Assembly (NCBI GenBank): GCA_965221845.1
Contig: OZ244919.1
Span: forward strand, 310,001 to 374,000
Length of the DNA: 64,000 nucleotides
Reading direction: 5' to 3'
From: JAJEFO01 sp965221845
GTDB taxonomy: Bacteria; Pseudomonadota; Alphaproteobacteria; Rhodobacterales; Rhodobacteraceae
Positions 18,265 through 28,267 of the stretch are shown one piece after another; the stretch's first letter is position 1, and every line of letters starts with the position of its first letter. The position numbers were made by a program, and so were the translations under genes. Below the pieces are notes generated by a model. The model was not told where the DNA came from. It worked only from the letters and a program-made list of their open reading frames with translations, and made no database searches.

Positions 18265-18406
18265 TGGATCCCGGCCATCCTGCCGGACGGACCCGGAAAC
18301 CCGTTTCAGGATCAAGGGCTTGCGGGCGTTCGGTCCCGTTTTGTTCTCCCTGAAGGTCCGGCTCAAGCCGCGTTTCCGAGCAGAGTTCAGTACAGGCTAC
18401 GCATGA
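18265..18406. other. Leader-distal flank of the CRISPR array
   Basis: These 140 bp lie between the IS1634-type element and the oldest repeat. No gene is visible. AGTTCAGTACAGGCTACGCA just before the first repeat does not match the repeat well enough to be called degenerate. This is where pre-crRNA transcription from the leader would end. Confidence 0.35.
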
Positions 18407-18881
18407 CTTCTCAGCCGCCTGTACGGCGGCGAACGGCGACTTGCCCGACGCGATTGTCGCGCACCTCTTCTCAGCCACCTGTACGGCGGCGAACCCATGG
18501 AGACGCGCCTGGCTGCCCTAACTACGCTTCTCAGCCGCCTGTACGGCGGCGAACGACCCAAACTCCTGACCGTCCGTTTCGGCACGCTTCTCAGCCGCCT
18601 GTACGGCGGCGAACAGGAGGCGCTGCACCAGAAAGTCCCCCGGCGGCTTCTCAGCCGCCTGTACGGCGGCGAACGTCACGTGCGATGTCGAGCAGATTGT
18701 CGGCATCTTCTCAGCCGCCTGTACGGCGGCGAACACATGTCGTCGAGCACGCCGCGAAGATCGGCCCTTCTCAGCCGCCTGTACGGCGGCGAACGGTCGC
18801 GTCGACGACGTGCCCCTGCTCGATCACTTCTCAGCCGCCTGTACGGCGGCGAACAGGCGGCTATACCTGAGCAGCGACTAG

Positions 18882-19750
18882 GGCCCGTTGACAGTTGCCT
18901 TGCGAATCGCCCGCTTCCATGCCATTTCCTTCCCCGATGACCGCCGGAACGGCGGCACGGGCAGGAAACAGGTGACATCATGAATGCAGACAGGACGGTT
19001 CTGACCGACGCCATGTGGGCGCGGATCGAGGACATGCTGCCGGGCAAGAAGTCCGATCCCGGCGGCACGGCGGCGGACAACCGCCTTTTCATGGAGGCGG
19101 TGCTCTGGCGGTTCCGCACGGGGTCGCCGTGGCGCGACCTCCCCGCGCGGTTCGGGAACTGGAACAGCGTCTTCAAGCGGTTCCGGCGCTGGGCGCTTTC
19201 GGGGGTATTCGAGCGTGTTTCCGACGCCTTGTCGGAGGAGTTCGACCTCGAGTGGGTGTTCGTCGACGGCACGGTCGTCCAGGCGCACCGGAAGGCGTCC
19301 GGCGCAAAAGGGGGACCTCGAGCCAGGGGATCGGTCGTTCCAGAGGCGGCCTGACGAGCAAGGTCGTGGCCGTCGTGGACGCGCTCGGCTATCTGGTCCG
19401 CTTCAGGATCCTTCCCGGCCAGGCGCACGACCTCAAGGGGGTGCCGGGGCTTCCCGGCGGCCTGGCGTTCGGGGCCTTCGTCGGCGACAGGGCGTTCGAC
19501 GCGGACTGGCTGCTGGAGGACCTGGCGGAACGCGGGGCGGAGGCGGCGGTCCCGTCGAAGCGGAGCCGGACGGTGCCGCGGGCGCATGACCGGGAGGTCT
19601 ACGGCTGGCGGCACCTGGTGGAGAGCCTCTTCGCGAAGACCAGGGAGTTCCGTGCGATCGCGACCCGGTACGACAAGACCGACGCGAGCTTTGCCGCCGG
19701 GATCCACCTCGTCGCCGGCGTGGTCGCGGCGACATGAGTGTCAACGGGCC
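18882..19750 (+). mobile_element. IS5-family element inserted in a CRISPR spacer
   Basis: An 869-bp element with 12-bp perfect terminal inverted repeats GGCCCGTTGACA/TGTCAACGGGCC, flanked by the 4-bp duplication CTAG (18878-18881 and 19751-19754). The size, ends and CTAG target fit the IS5 family. It separates the eight oldest repeats from the leader-proximal 58. Confidence 0.9.
18980..19737 (+). CDS. IS5-family transposase made from two overlapping frames (orfA/orfB)
   Basis: OrfA (18980-19354; MNADRTVLTDAMWARIEDML, LWRFRTGSPWRDLPARFG, VFVDGTVVQAHR with the first Asp) and orfB (same strand, -1 frame, to 19737; RGGLTSKVVAVVDALG, AFVGDRAFDADWL with the second Asp, YGWRHLVESLFAKTREF with the Glu) together make one DDE transposase. 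The frames meet at the run GCAAAAGGGGG at 19304-19314, a plausible -1 slippery site, as is usual for IS427-type members of the IS5 family. All catalytic residues are present, so the element may be active. Confidence 0.85.
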
Positions 19751-22700
19751 CTAGTAGCTCTTCTCAGCCGCCTGTACGGCGGCGAACCGGATCTGGGAGG
19801 AGGATTGCTCGTTCTTCTGCTTCTCAGCCGCCTGTACGGCGGCGAACAGTCCGTGTCCTCGCAGGCGGCCAGGCTCATGCTTCTCAGCCGCCTGTACGGC
19901 GGCGAACAAGGTCCTGGTGGCCTGCGAGTTTTCCGGCGTCTTCTCAGCCGCCTGTACGGCGGCGAACGTGGTACCACGGGATGGAGCAGTAGCAGACTTC
20001 TTCTCAGCCGCCTGTACGGCGGCGAACCCTGCCGTCGCGCAGGTCCTTCCCGCACAGAGCTTCTCAGCCGCCTGTACGGCGGCGAACTAATCTGCAACCG
20101 CTACGCAGGTGCAGCCTGACTTCTCAGCCGCCTGTACGGCGGCGAACCATCGCGCTGACTCGGAACGTAGTATCCAGTCCTTCTCAGCCGCCTGTACGGC
20201 GGCGAACGCATTCCGCTGGCCGAGATGCGTGACCTGCTTCTTCTCAGCCGCCTGTACGGCGGCGAACATGTCGAAACCTACACGACCAAAAACCGGTTTC
20301 TTCTCAGCCGCCTGTACGGCGGCGAACGTTGAACTGCCCTTCGCGGTTCACCCGGTAGACTTCTCAGCCGCCTGTACGGCGGCGAACGAACTGGACGATG
20401 GCGTGACCGTGATCACGGACTTCTCAGCCGCCTGTACGGCGGCGAACGGTGGAAAGACACAGATCCTTGGCGCGCTCATCTTCTCAGCCGCCTGTACGGC
20501 GGCGAACCACACGGGAGAGCCTGACGGCGGCTCCGGTGTCTTCTCAGCCGCCTGTACGGCGGCGAACTAGACAAGGTCGGCCCTGAAGCGCGTGGTCATC
20601 TTCTCAGCCGCCTGTACGGCGGCGAACCATTTCCGCGCCCAGTTTCCCACGGACTTTCCCTTCTCAGCCGCCTGTACGGCGGCGAACTCAACCCCACCAT
20701 GACTTTTCACGCACCTTCACTTCTCAGCCGCCTGTACGGCGGCGAACGGATCGGTGCGTACGCTGACAGTCGTTGACATCTTCTCAGCCGCCTGTACGGC
20801 GGCGAACGCCTCGCCCCAGTTTTGCACGCCCTCGTCCATCTTCTCAGCCGCCTGTACGGCGGCGAACGCAAAGCTCCCTTTCCGTCTCCCAGCGCTCCAC
20901 TTCTCAGCCGCCTGTACGGCGGCGAACTGGCCCATGGCCTGGCGCGTCCACTCGTGCGGCTTCTCAGCCGCCTGTACGGCGGCGAACCATCCGGATACGG
21001 GCGGCCTCCCACATCGACGCTTCTCAGCCGCCTGTACGGCGGCGAACCGGCGACCGCGGCATGCCCGGCAATGCAGGCACTTCTCAGCCGCCTGTACGGC
21101 GGCGAACTTGACAGGACGATAATGATTCGCGTATTAGGGCTTCTCAGCCGCCTGTACGGCGGCGAACCGCCTCCATCATCCCGGCCTCGGGCGCCTCCAC
21201 TTCTCAGCCGCCTGTACGGCGGCGAACCGGTTCCGGCATCAACATGATCCGGTGGATGACTTCTCAGCCGCCTGTACGGCGGCGAACGTCAGCGCCTCGT
21301 GGATGCGCCGGGCGTCCTCCTTCTCAGCCGCCTGTACGGCGGCGAACGCACGCCCAGGCCAGCGAGCGCGATCTCGACCCTTCTCAGCCGCCTGTACGGC
21401 GGCGAACGTGATGATGCTGGAAGCGAGACGGTCTGTCAGCTTCTCAGCCGCCTGTACGGCGGCGAACCTGAACCCGGACTGCGTGCGCCGGACCAGCCTC
21501 TTCTCAGCCGCCTGTACGGCGGCGAACGCCCTGGAGCCCCTCTCCGTCATCACGGAATGCTTCTCAGCCGCCTGTACGGCGGCGAACGATGCCACAGCGG
21601 CCAACACGGACATCCTGCACTTCTCAGCCGCCTGTACGGCGGCGAACATCGCTGTTCACGACCTTCCTCATGTCGTTCTCTTCTCAGCCGCCTGTACGGC
21701 GGCGAACCTACCCCGACGCCGGCGACGGCTCCGTGTCGTCTTCTCAGCCGCCTGTACGGCGGCGAACGCGCTTACCCAGGCAGCCGCGTCCATGCGCCAC
21801 TTCTCAGCCGCCTGTACGGCGGCGAACAAGATGCGCGGATTCGAGAATCCGCAGGGCGACTTCTCAGCCGCCTGTACGGCGGCGAACGCGCCTCCTGCTC
21901 TCGGAGAACTGCCGGTCGTCTTCTCAGCCGCCTGTACGGCGGCGAACACGCCGACCGGAAGGCCGGCGGCGGTCTCTGGCTTCTCAGCCGCCTGTACGGC
22001 GGCGAACATGGGGAAACAGGTCATCTCGAACGACTACATCTTCTCAGCCGCCTGTACGGCGGCGAACAGCTTCTGTCCGTTGTTCTCGATCATCGCCCGC
22101 TTCTCAGCCGCCTGTACGGCGGCGAACAGGTCAACCGGCGCACACTCGGCAGTGAACGGGCTTCTCAGCCGCCTGTACGGCGGCGAACGTGAACACGCCT
22201 CGGGCGCGCTTTTTCAGGCACTTCTCAGCCGCCTGTACGGCGGCGAACGTCAGTCGCGAGCTCGGTCCGGTGACGATCAACTTCTCAGCCGCCTGTACGG
22301 CGGCGAACCCGATCAGGCACCAGCACGTCGCGTCGTCGCTCTTCTCAGCCGCCTGTACGGCGGCGAACTTTTGGCCTTGGAATGGAACGCCTTACATACA
22401 CTTCTCAGCCGCCTGTACGGCGGCGAACGTTTCCGGCGTCGCGCGGGAGCCTTTCCAGACCTTCTCAGCCGCCTGTACGGCGGCGAACGTCGTCCGCACC
22501 GCCTCGACGCCGCCGCAGGTCTTCTCAGCCGCCTGTACGGCGGCGAACACGTCTGCCCGCAACGCCTGACGCCTGTGGCTCTTCTCAGCCGCCTGTACGG
22601 CGGCGAACGCAGGCGCGCAAAGCCCTCCGGCGACATCGCGCTTCTCAGCCGCCTGTACGGCGGCGAACGACCGCCGCGGCGGCGGCCCCGGCATTGGCGA

Positions 22701-23208
22701 CTTCTCAGCCGCCTGTACGGCGGCGAACTTCTGCGCGCGCCGCCTCGCGCTGTCCGTGCGCTTCTCAGCCGCCTGTACGGCGGCGAACGATTGTTATCGC
22801 GAAGCCGGTTCCAAGGCATCCTTCTCAGCCGCCTGTACGGCGGCGAACTCAGTAATCGCGGCATGAGGCTCGCGCCACTTCTTCTCAGCCGCCTGTACGG
22901 CGGCGAACCTGGTGAGCAGGCCGTGTGCTGGTGCGCGATACTTCTCAGCCGCCTGTACGGCGGCGAACTGAGGCACCAGCAAACCGCTTTTGAGGAAGCG
23001 CTTCTCAGCCGCCTGTACGGCGGCGAACACGACGCCCGCATCGGCCCCGGACGGCCATGGCTTCTCAGCCGCCTGTACGGCGGCGAACGGACGCACGCAC
23101 GGGGAGGTCCTGGCTCTGCTCTTCTCAGCCGCCTGTACGGCGGCGAACCGTTCGACGTAGAAGTTTTCACTAAGCGTGATCTTCTCAGCCGCCTGTACGG
23201 CGGCGAAC

Positions 23209-23319
23209 GCTGGCCCGAAATTCGTTATGTCTGTCTATTCAACGTCTTATCGGAACGCAGTCCCAGATGCTTCATTTGACGGAGGGAGTGTAAGTTTTTG
23301 AAAACACACGGCATTGGCA
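23209..23319 (-). promoter_or_regulatory. CRISPR leader
   Basis: These 111 bp lie between the cas2-3 stop (23320) and the newest repeat. They are noticeably more AT-rich than the rest of the window (runs such as TGTTTTCAAAAACTTACACT on the minus strand). By position this is the leader that holds the array promoter and the integration signal. No confident -10/-35 pair or IHF site could be assigned. The array could also be read through from the cas operon, which runs in the same direction. Confidence 0.7.
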
Positions 23320-26300
23320 TCAGCTCCGGTTTCGAAGATTCCTGGCCTCCGTCTCGGTCATGACGCCCAAGGCGCCGTCGACGACCAGATTTTCCGTCGT
23401 GTCAGCCTGTGCGAAGGGAAGTTGCACGACATTGTCCGCGCCATCATCGGCGATCATCTCCTCGAGGTCGTCCTGCGTGAGATTCAATATCAGGCGCGGA
23501 AATGCGGACAAGACGAATCTAGCGGGAAAGGTGTGCGGGTGCCGTGAACGTCCGTCAGGGTACCCCAGAAACTGCAGAGATCGGTTCTTGCGCTCAAGAA
23601 AGACCTCAAGATCCGGAAGATCGGATCGACGGAACTGTCTGCGGACGCCGAAGTAGGCGGACAGGCGGTAGGCCGAGCTGTCTGAAAAGTCTTGCGTTCC
23701 GAGCGCGCAGCCAGATCGAAACCGCGCGCGCATGTTCGCTTCGGCCAGCGTGATCTCTCCCTGCAGGTCATGGGCCAAGGTCCAACTTGCGTCGACTCGT
23801 GAAGGATCTCCAGAGCGTACAAAGGAACCCGGAAACGTCGCCTCAGCCGCGAGAGTGCATTCGGGAACGCCCGTCTTCCTGGACGGCACGGTCTCTATCC
23901 CGGGATTTTCAAGACGATTTCGCGACGAGGCAAGCCGCGGAAGCGGCGACGAGAGCACCGCCACGTTGGGGGCTGCCACCGGGGTACAGCGATGCCTATT
24001 CACTCGTCCGGCGGTCTGAACGACTGAGCGCGCGCTTAGGGGATCAATGATTGCGTAGTCGAAATCGATGTCGTTTCCGGTTTCCACGACCGGAGAGGCA
24101 ACCACGACGACCCGGACGTCCGCGATCCGGTCGTCGCCGAACAGGTTCTGAGCCCGATCTCGCAGGAATGCTTGCAGACCTTCGTTCGGGACATGGCCCT
24201 TGCGGGTCAACGCCGACTTCAACGCCCTCTCTATGGACGTTCGGTGCCCGCGCAGCATACGGGAATGCAGGCAGACGAACATCGTCTGGACGGCGGGCTT
24301 GTCAGCTCTGGAGATCAGGCTGCAAATGACGGGGCGCAGGTCTTTGATGCGGGTGATGCGGACCAGGCCGACCGAAACGCGTCTTGCATCGATCACGACC
24401 GCATGACGCGCGTGCATGCTCTCTAACGCATTCCAGATTGCTTCAGGCGCCTCGTCTGCCGAATCCACGGACAGGGTTTCGCAAAGTCGAAGGGCCGGCG
24501 TTTCGCCGAGCCGTGCGCAGGTGTGGGATACGGCCGATTCAAAGAGCAAGGCGAAGGCCTCGCCGCCAGCGTTCGTTCGAACGCTTTCGGGACAGTCGCC
24601 GCAAACCAAGGAATGAACGTGGCATGGGATGTTGGCGGTGGCGGCGTGGCGCGCCCATCCGGCGGAATAGGAGGCATGAATGTCCTGCGCCACGTCCGTC
24701 GGGACCGTGGCCGACATCACGAGCAAGCGTCCGCCGCCGGCGCCGACCCAGTAACCAAAGCGGCTCAGGGCCGCGAGATCCTCTTCCTTGTACTGATCGA
24801 TCTCGTCCAGAACGACATCCCCGCTCAAGACTCTCAGGGCAGCGGCAAGATGACTTGACCTGCGTCCGTCGGCGACCGGCATTACGTGGTCCACGGTCGT
24901 CACGACGATGGGGCTGGCCAGAAAGGTGCGCATCGTTCCGGAACGGCCGTCGCTTTCCTGCAAGAGCTGCAATGCCAAGGGCGGAAGCTGCGCCTCGCGG
25001 TCCGACGGAAAGACGTCGCGATCAGGAAACAGGTCCTGGCCGGTTTTGGCCTGGAGGCCGTGCATTTCGGCAAGGTGGTCGAGACTCCCAGTTTTCTCCG
25101 AAGGTTCTTCATCCTCGAACCCGTCATTGACGTCGCGGACCGTGTTGCCGCCGATGATCACCGCGATGTCTCGTTCCGAAAATCCGACGTCATCCACGTA
25201 ATCCCGCCCGGACTGCATGGCCAATGTGCGCAGACCCAAGCCCAGAACGAAACGCAGGCGCCGCCGGGCGGGGTCGGCGTCGGCAAACGCCGCCGCCGCG
25301 AGGACCGTAGGCGCGGCACGCGTTTTCCCGGTGCCGGTGCCGGCCATCAAGCACGCGAAAAAGCCGCCCTTGGACGATGAAGCCAGCGCCCTCGCAGCAG
25401 ACGCCGCCGCGGCTTGCCACGCGAACCGCCCTTCCGTTGACGTTGATTGCCTCAGGCTGTCGGGCATCTCTTCGGCGGACAACGCGGGCATCGCATGACG
25501 GTCGCGGCTGAGCAGCTTTGTGGCGCCGAAGGTCGCGCGACGCACCCGCTCGGTGTGTATCGCTAGGGTGTCGGCCGGATGGGGCTGTGCATCTTCCCTT
25601 TTTGTGTTCGCCAGGAGGTCCTTGTCGTCGAGCGGTCGCCCCAAGAGGACGCTGTCTTTCGATCCGACGTGATCCGCGACCATGAACGCGCTACGCAATA
25701 TCGTCGCCGTATCCGGAAGAGCGGCGTCCGGACGCAGCGCTTTCATGCGATCCGCCGACTCGGCAAGCTTGCGTTTCCATTTTCGGTCGCTCCAAAGGGG
25801 AGCGCCGGGCCACCGCTCGACCAGACGCTTCTCCAGGAGTTTGGATGCATCGCCCTTGTTGACGTGCGAGACGATGAACCGGCGCTTTCCATCAAAATAG
25901 GGAAGCCGGTGATGAACGAGGACGAGGTCCGCTACTGCGGACAACAGGGGTTCGTCGAGCGCTTCAATGGCGCGGAGTTCGAGCAAGGGTCCGGGACTGG
26001 TATCCTGAAACGGACAGCCGGGAGGGGCTTCTCCGTAGAGCTTGGCGATGTCCGATGCGGCAACCATGGCGGCCTCGTCGAAGTCAAGGGACGCGGCCCG
26101 ACAACGGTCCAGAAAGGCCCGGAGACCGGAGGACTGGGCAACGCACGCATCAAGAAACAGTGCGCTCCAGACCTCGTGGCGGACGGGATCGGGTTGCCCG
26201 CTCTCTCCTTCGAGCGCCCGTCGAAGCTTTTCCTGAAACGCGACGGTGCACTTGCCGACGTCGTGAAACGACGCGGCCATCGCAAGGACCGCCCGCATGG

Positions 26301-26625
26301 CCTCTTCCGACTGCGTCGATGCAGCAATCGCGGCCGTGCGCGTCATGATGGGGGACAGCCCGTCCGAAGAGAAGCGGGTCCGACTTCCGACAACAAGAAC
26401 GGGCCGGCGACTTTCGACGCGTGCGGATTGCTCGTAGATGGCCACTGCAGCGTTCCGGGAGGCGCCGCGACGAAGGTCGGCGACGATGCGCTCCAGGCAT
26501 TCGGTCGAGGCGTAGCCGACCCAAGTGCGGTCACCGACCCGCCAGAGGTAGCGATCAAGTGCGGCGGCAACCTTCGGTCGCATCTTTTTCGAGGATCGGC
26601 AGACGGCCATGATTCTGCGTTTCAT
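23320..26625 (-). CDS. cas2-3: Cas2-Cas3 fusion nuclease-helicase, type I-F
   Basis: A 1101-aa fusion. Residues ~1-90 are the Cas2-like domain (MKRRIMAVCRSS, ERIVADLRRGASRN). Residues ~95-330 are the HD nuclease, with FHDVGKCTVAF at 120-130, PVRHEVWSALFLDA and VHHRLPYF. The superfamily-2 helicase follows: Walker A GTGTGKT at 429-435, DEID at 607-610, SAT at 638-640, ASPVVETGNDIDFDYAI and QTAGRVNRHR. It degrades DNA recruited by the Csy complex and works with Cas1 in spacer acquisition. The start overlaps the cas1 stop (ATGA). It is the last gene before the leader and array. All key motifs are intact. Confidence 0.95.
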   Translation of the reverse strand: MKRRIMAVCRSSKKMRPKVAAALDRYLWRVGDRTWVGYASTECLERIVADLRRGASRNAAVAIYEQSARVESRRPVLVVGSRTRFSSDGLSPIMTRTAAIAASTQSEEAMRAVLAMAASFHDVGKCTVAFQEKLRRALEGESGQPDPVRHEVWSALFLDACVAQSSGLRAFLDRCRAASLDFDEAAMVAASDIAKLYGEAPPGCPFQDTSPGPLLELRAIEALDEPLLSAVADLVLVHHRLPYFDGKRRFIVSHVNKGDASKLLEKRLVERWPGAPLWSDRKWKRKLAESADRMKALRPDAALPDTATILRSAFMVADHVGSKDSVLLGRPLDDKDLLANTKREDAQPHPADTLAIHTERVRRATFGATKLLSRDRHAMPALSAEEMPDSLRQSTSTEGRFAWQAAAASAARALASSSKGGFFACLMAGTGTGKTRAAPTVLAAAAFADADPARRRLRFVLGLGLRTLAMQSGRDYVDDVGFSERDIAVIIGGNTVRDVNDGFEDEEPSEKTGSLDHLAEMHGLQAKTGQDLFPDRDVFPSDREAQLPPLALQLLQESDGRSGTMRTFLASPIVVTTVDHVMPVADGRRSSHLAAALRVLSGDVVLDEIDQYKEEDLAALSRFGYWVGAGGGRLLVMSATVPTDVAQDIHASYSAGWARHAATANIPCHVHSLVCGDCPESVRTNAGGEAFALLFESAVSHTCARLGETPALRLCETLSVDSADEAPEAIWNALESMHARHAVVIDARRVSVGLVRITRIKDLRPVICSLISRADKPAVQTMFVCLHSRMLRGHRTSIERALKSALTRKGHVPNEGLQAFLRDRAQNLFGDDRIADVRVVVVASPVVETGNDIDFDYAIIDPLSARSVVQTAGRVNRHRCTPVAAPNVAVLSSPLPRLASSRNRLENPGIETVPSRKTGVPECTLAAEATFPGSFVRSGDPSRVDASWTLAHDLQGEITLAEANMRARFRSGCALGTQDFSDSSAYRLSAYFGVRRQFRRSDLPDLEVFLERKNRSLQFLGYPDGRSRHPHTFPARFVLSAFPRLILNLTQDDLEEMIADDGADNVVQLPFAQADTTENLVVDGALGVMTETEARNLRNRS

Positions 26626-27560
26626 GTCGCCGCGCTCCCCCGGTCCAGCGCGAGGACGGACGCCAGAAGCCCGAAGGTGCGCTTGAGGATCTCACGATTG
26701 TGAATGGCGTCCACGAGATGCTGGCGAAAGTCCTGGTCGCGCGGCCATCGCGAAAACGCGTGCGGCAGGACCAGGGCGTCCTTGAACCCGTCAGCAAGAT
26801 CCAGAACCAACCCGCCGGCCCGCGTCTTTCCGTGCAGTACGGACAGCCCCCGATGGATTCCGGTGGCCCAGAGAGCCGCCGAAGCCGTGCCGTAGACAAG
26901 GTAGTTGCCGTGATCGATACGGGAATTGGCCAGATCCTCGAACGTGCTCCGCTCGTTCTTGCCGTGCTGCCGGATGAAGCCGGAGATCCCCGCACCATGC
27001 GCAAAGCTCTTGAAGCAAGACTTTGCAAACACGCCCTCCATACCCCGTAAGCTTTCGGCGCTCTTCGCCCGGGTCAGGGCGTCCCTGAAACGCCGGCAGT
27101 GGCCACGAAGCTCCGCTGCATCGACGCCGCAATCAAGCGTCTCCGAGATCTGGATCGCGTCTGTCTCCATGATCCTGGATCGATGCGTCAGCAGGATCCT
27201 TGCGGCGCGAAGCGACAGCTCAGAATCCTGAGAGATGCGGAACATGGAAAGCGCGCGCTCGTTGGGTTCGAAGGCGTCCATGGATCCGAAGTGCACGGGC
27301 GTGCCGCCGGTGCCCGTGAGCGCAACGTAAACCTTTTCTTCGGCCAGAAGGCGCGCGGCGTGAGTGCTGATCGATGCACCTTGACCAAGAAAAAGGACGG
27401 CCAAGTTGGCAAAGGGGACGTTGAAGCTCTTTACGACGCCGTCTTCCGCCAGATCGTAGACGACGCGCCCGCCTTCAGTCCGGACGCGGGCGTGCTCCAG
27501 AAGCACCGCAGCTTCCCTGTGCGTAAGGAGAAGTCGCGGCGCACGGCGTCCCTTAGGCAT
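26622..27560 (-). CDS. cas1: Cas1 integrase, type I-F
   Basis: A 312-aa Cas1 counted from MPKGRRAPRLLLTHRE. The catalytic residues of I-F Cas1 are present with the expected spacing: Glu175 (RGMEGVFAKS), His243 (VLHGKTRAGG), Asp254 and Asp257 (LVLDLADGFKD). TGTGGTPVHFG and SRIDHGNYLVYG are also I-F features. It inserts new spacers at the leader end together with Cas2-3. ATG 27560 is chosen because it overlaps the cas6f stop by 8 bp and fits the family N-terminus; an in-frame upstream start (27644) would lie well inside cas6f. The cas1 stop overlaps the cas2-3 start. Confidence 0.96.
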   Translation of the reverse strand: MPKGRRAPRLLLTHREAAVLLEHARVRTEGGRVVYDLAEDGVVKSFNVPFANLAVLFLGQGASISTHAARLLAEEKVYVALTGTGGTPVHFGSMDAFEPNERALSMFRISQDSELSLRAARILLTHRSRIMETDAIQISETLDCGVDAAELRGHCRRFRDALTRAKSAESLRGMEGVFAKSCFKSFAHGAGISGFIRQHGKNERSTFEDLANSRIDHGNYLVYGTASAALWATGIHRGLSVLHGKTRAGGLVLDLADGFKDALVLPHAFSRWPRDQDFRQHLVDAIHNREILKRTFGLLASVLALDRGSAAT

Positions 27561-28263
27561 CGCTGAATTGTGCGTACGGGTCGTCGCCGACATCAGCCGG
27601 CTGTGAAACCAGGGAAAACGGCACCACGTGATCCGGTCCTGCATCGCCGCCCTTGGCTGAAAGGCCGAAAGTGGTCGCCGCGAGCGTCTCCGGCACGTCC
27701 GAGACTGGGACTATGTGGACACGCAAATCATGCCGAACCATGTCCACGTGAAGGACACGCTCCTGAGGAGGCGGGGACGTGCGGAGGAGGCGCTCGTAGC
27801 GCTCCCGCAGCGCCTCGGCAGGCCTGCCGTATCGTTCGGTGCGTCGGATGAGCCGCTTGACGCGTCCCACGCTTTGCCTTTCGCGCCCTCGATCTCGGAA
27901 GGCGGCGTAGGCGGCGCCCGTGACGGCGGCATATGGAACCACGACCGGCGATTGGCCGGACAGCAGGTCGAGAACGCGGTCGTCGCCAAGCACGGATCCC
28001 AGCGACGCCTCGGAGCCTACGAGGCGCAGCTTGTTGCCCCACGACTTCAGGCCTTCCCCCTCGATTCGGTACTCGGGAAAGGCAACCGCAGCATAACCGT
28101 GCGCAGGAGCCGCGCGCCGATTGACGGCATGCACGCCCCTGAACACCGCGTCGAAGAACGCGGCCGCCGCCCCGATCGTGACCAAGTTTCGTGGAATGCA
28201 CAGATCTACCTGGGTCTCGGCCATGACTGCGCCCACGCCGGAATTCAGGTCGGTCGACACCAT
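27553..28263 (-). CDS. cas6f: Cas6f (Csy4) pre-crRNA endoribonuclease
   Basis: A 236-aa protein, longer than P. aeruginosa Csy4 (~187 aa). The N-terminal RRM-like domain has VDLCIPRN and FFDAVFRGVHAVNRR, whose His45 aligns with the catalytic His29 of Csy4. The basic middle has GRVKRLIRRTERYGRPAEAL, the arginine-rich helix that grips the repeat hairpin, and the C-terminal TTFGLSAKGGDAGPDHVVPF corresponds to the family's YGLS..GFVPWF end. It cuts at the 3' base of the repeat stem and stays bound to the crRNA. It starts 4 nt after cas7f and overlaps cas1. The extra ~30 C-terminal residues are unusual. Confidence 0.92.
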   Translation of the reverse strand: MVSTDLNSGVGAVMAETQVDLCIPRNLVTIGAAAAFFDAVFRGVHAVNRRAAPAHGYAAVAFPEYRIEGEGLKSWGNKLRLVGSEASLGSVLGDDRVLDLLSGQSPVVVPYAAVTGAAYAAFRDRGRERQSVGRVKRLIRRTERYGRPAEALRERYERLLRTSPPPQERVLHVDMVRHDLRVHIVPVSDVPETLAATTFGLSAKGGDAGPDHVVPFSLVSQPADVGDDPYAQFSDA

Positions 28264-28267
28264 GCGC

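Larger units (their letters stand above)
18407..23208 (-). CRISPR. Type I-F CRISPR array, 66 repeats / 65 spacers, interrupted by an IS
   Basis: Repeats of 28 bp recur every 60 bp: 8 at 18407-18854, 40 from 19760 to 22127, and 18 from 22161 to 23208. Spacers are 32 nt except one of 33 nt (22128-22160). The crRNA strand is the minus strand: the repeat begins GTTC, holds a 6-bp hairpin GCCGCC-GTACA-GGCGGC, and ends in an 8-nt handle CTGAGAAG, matching the I-F pattern (CTAAGAAA handle, GTATA loop). Repeats are almost invariant; the one at 18467 has a G-to-A change, as expected at the old end. The leader is at the right, next to cas2-3. The 32-nt spacer interrupted at 18855 is rebuilt exactly if the IS and one CTAG are removed. 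Confidence 0.97.

Noticed and set aside
18855..18881. A degenerate last repeat next to the IS5-family element
   Set aside because: The 27 bases are the first part of a normal 32-nt spacer whose other 5 bases lie after the element.
18403..23279. Long repetitive proteins across 18.4-23.3 kb on both strands (repeated LLSRLYGGE, FSAACTAAN, SQPPVRRRT or FAAVQAAEK units)
   Set aside because: These are translations of the 28-bp CRISPR repeat in different frames; the 60-bp period is a multiple of three, so frames stay open. They are not genes.
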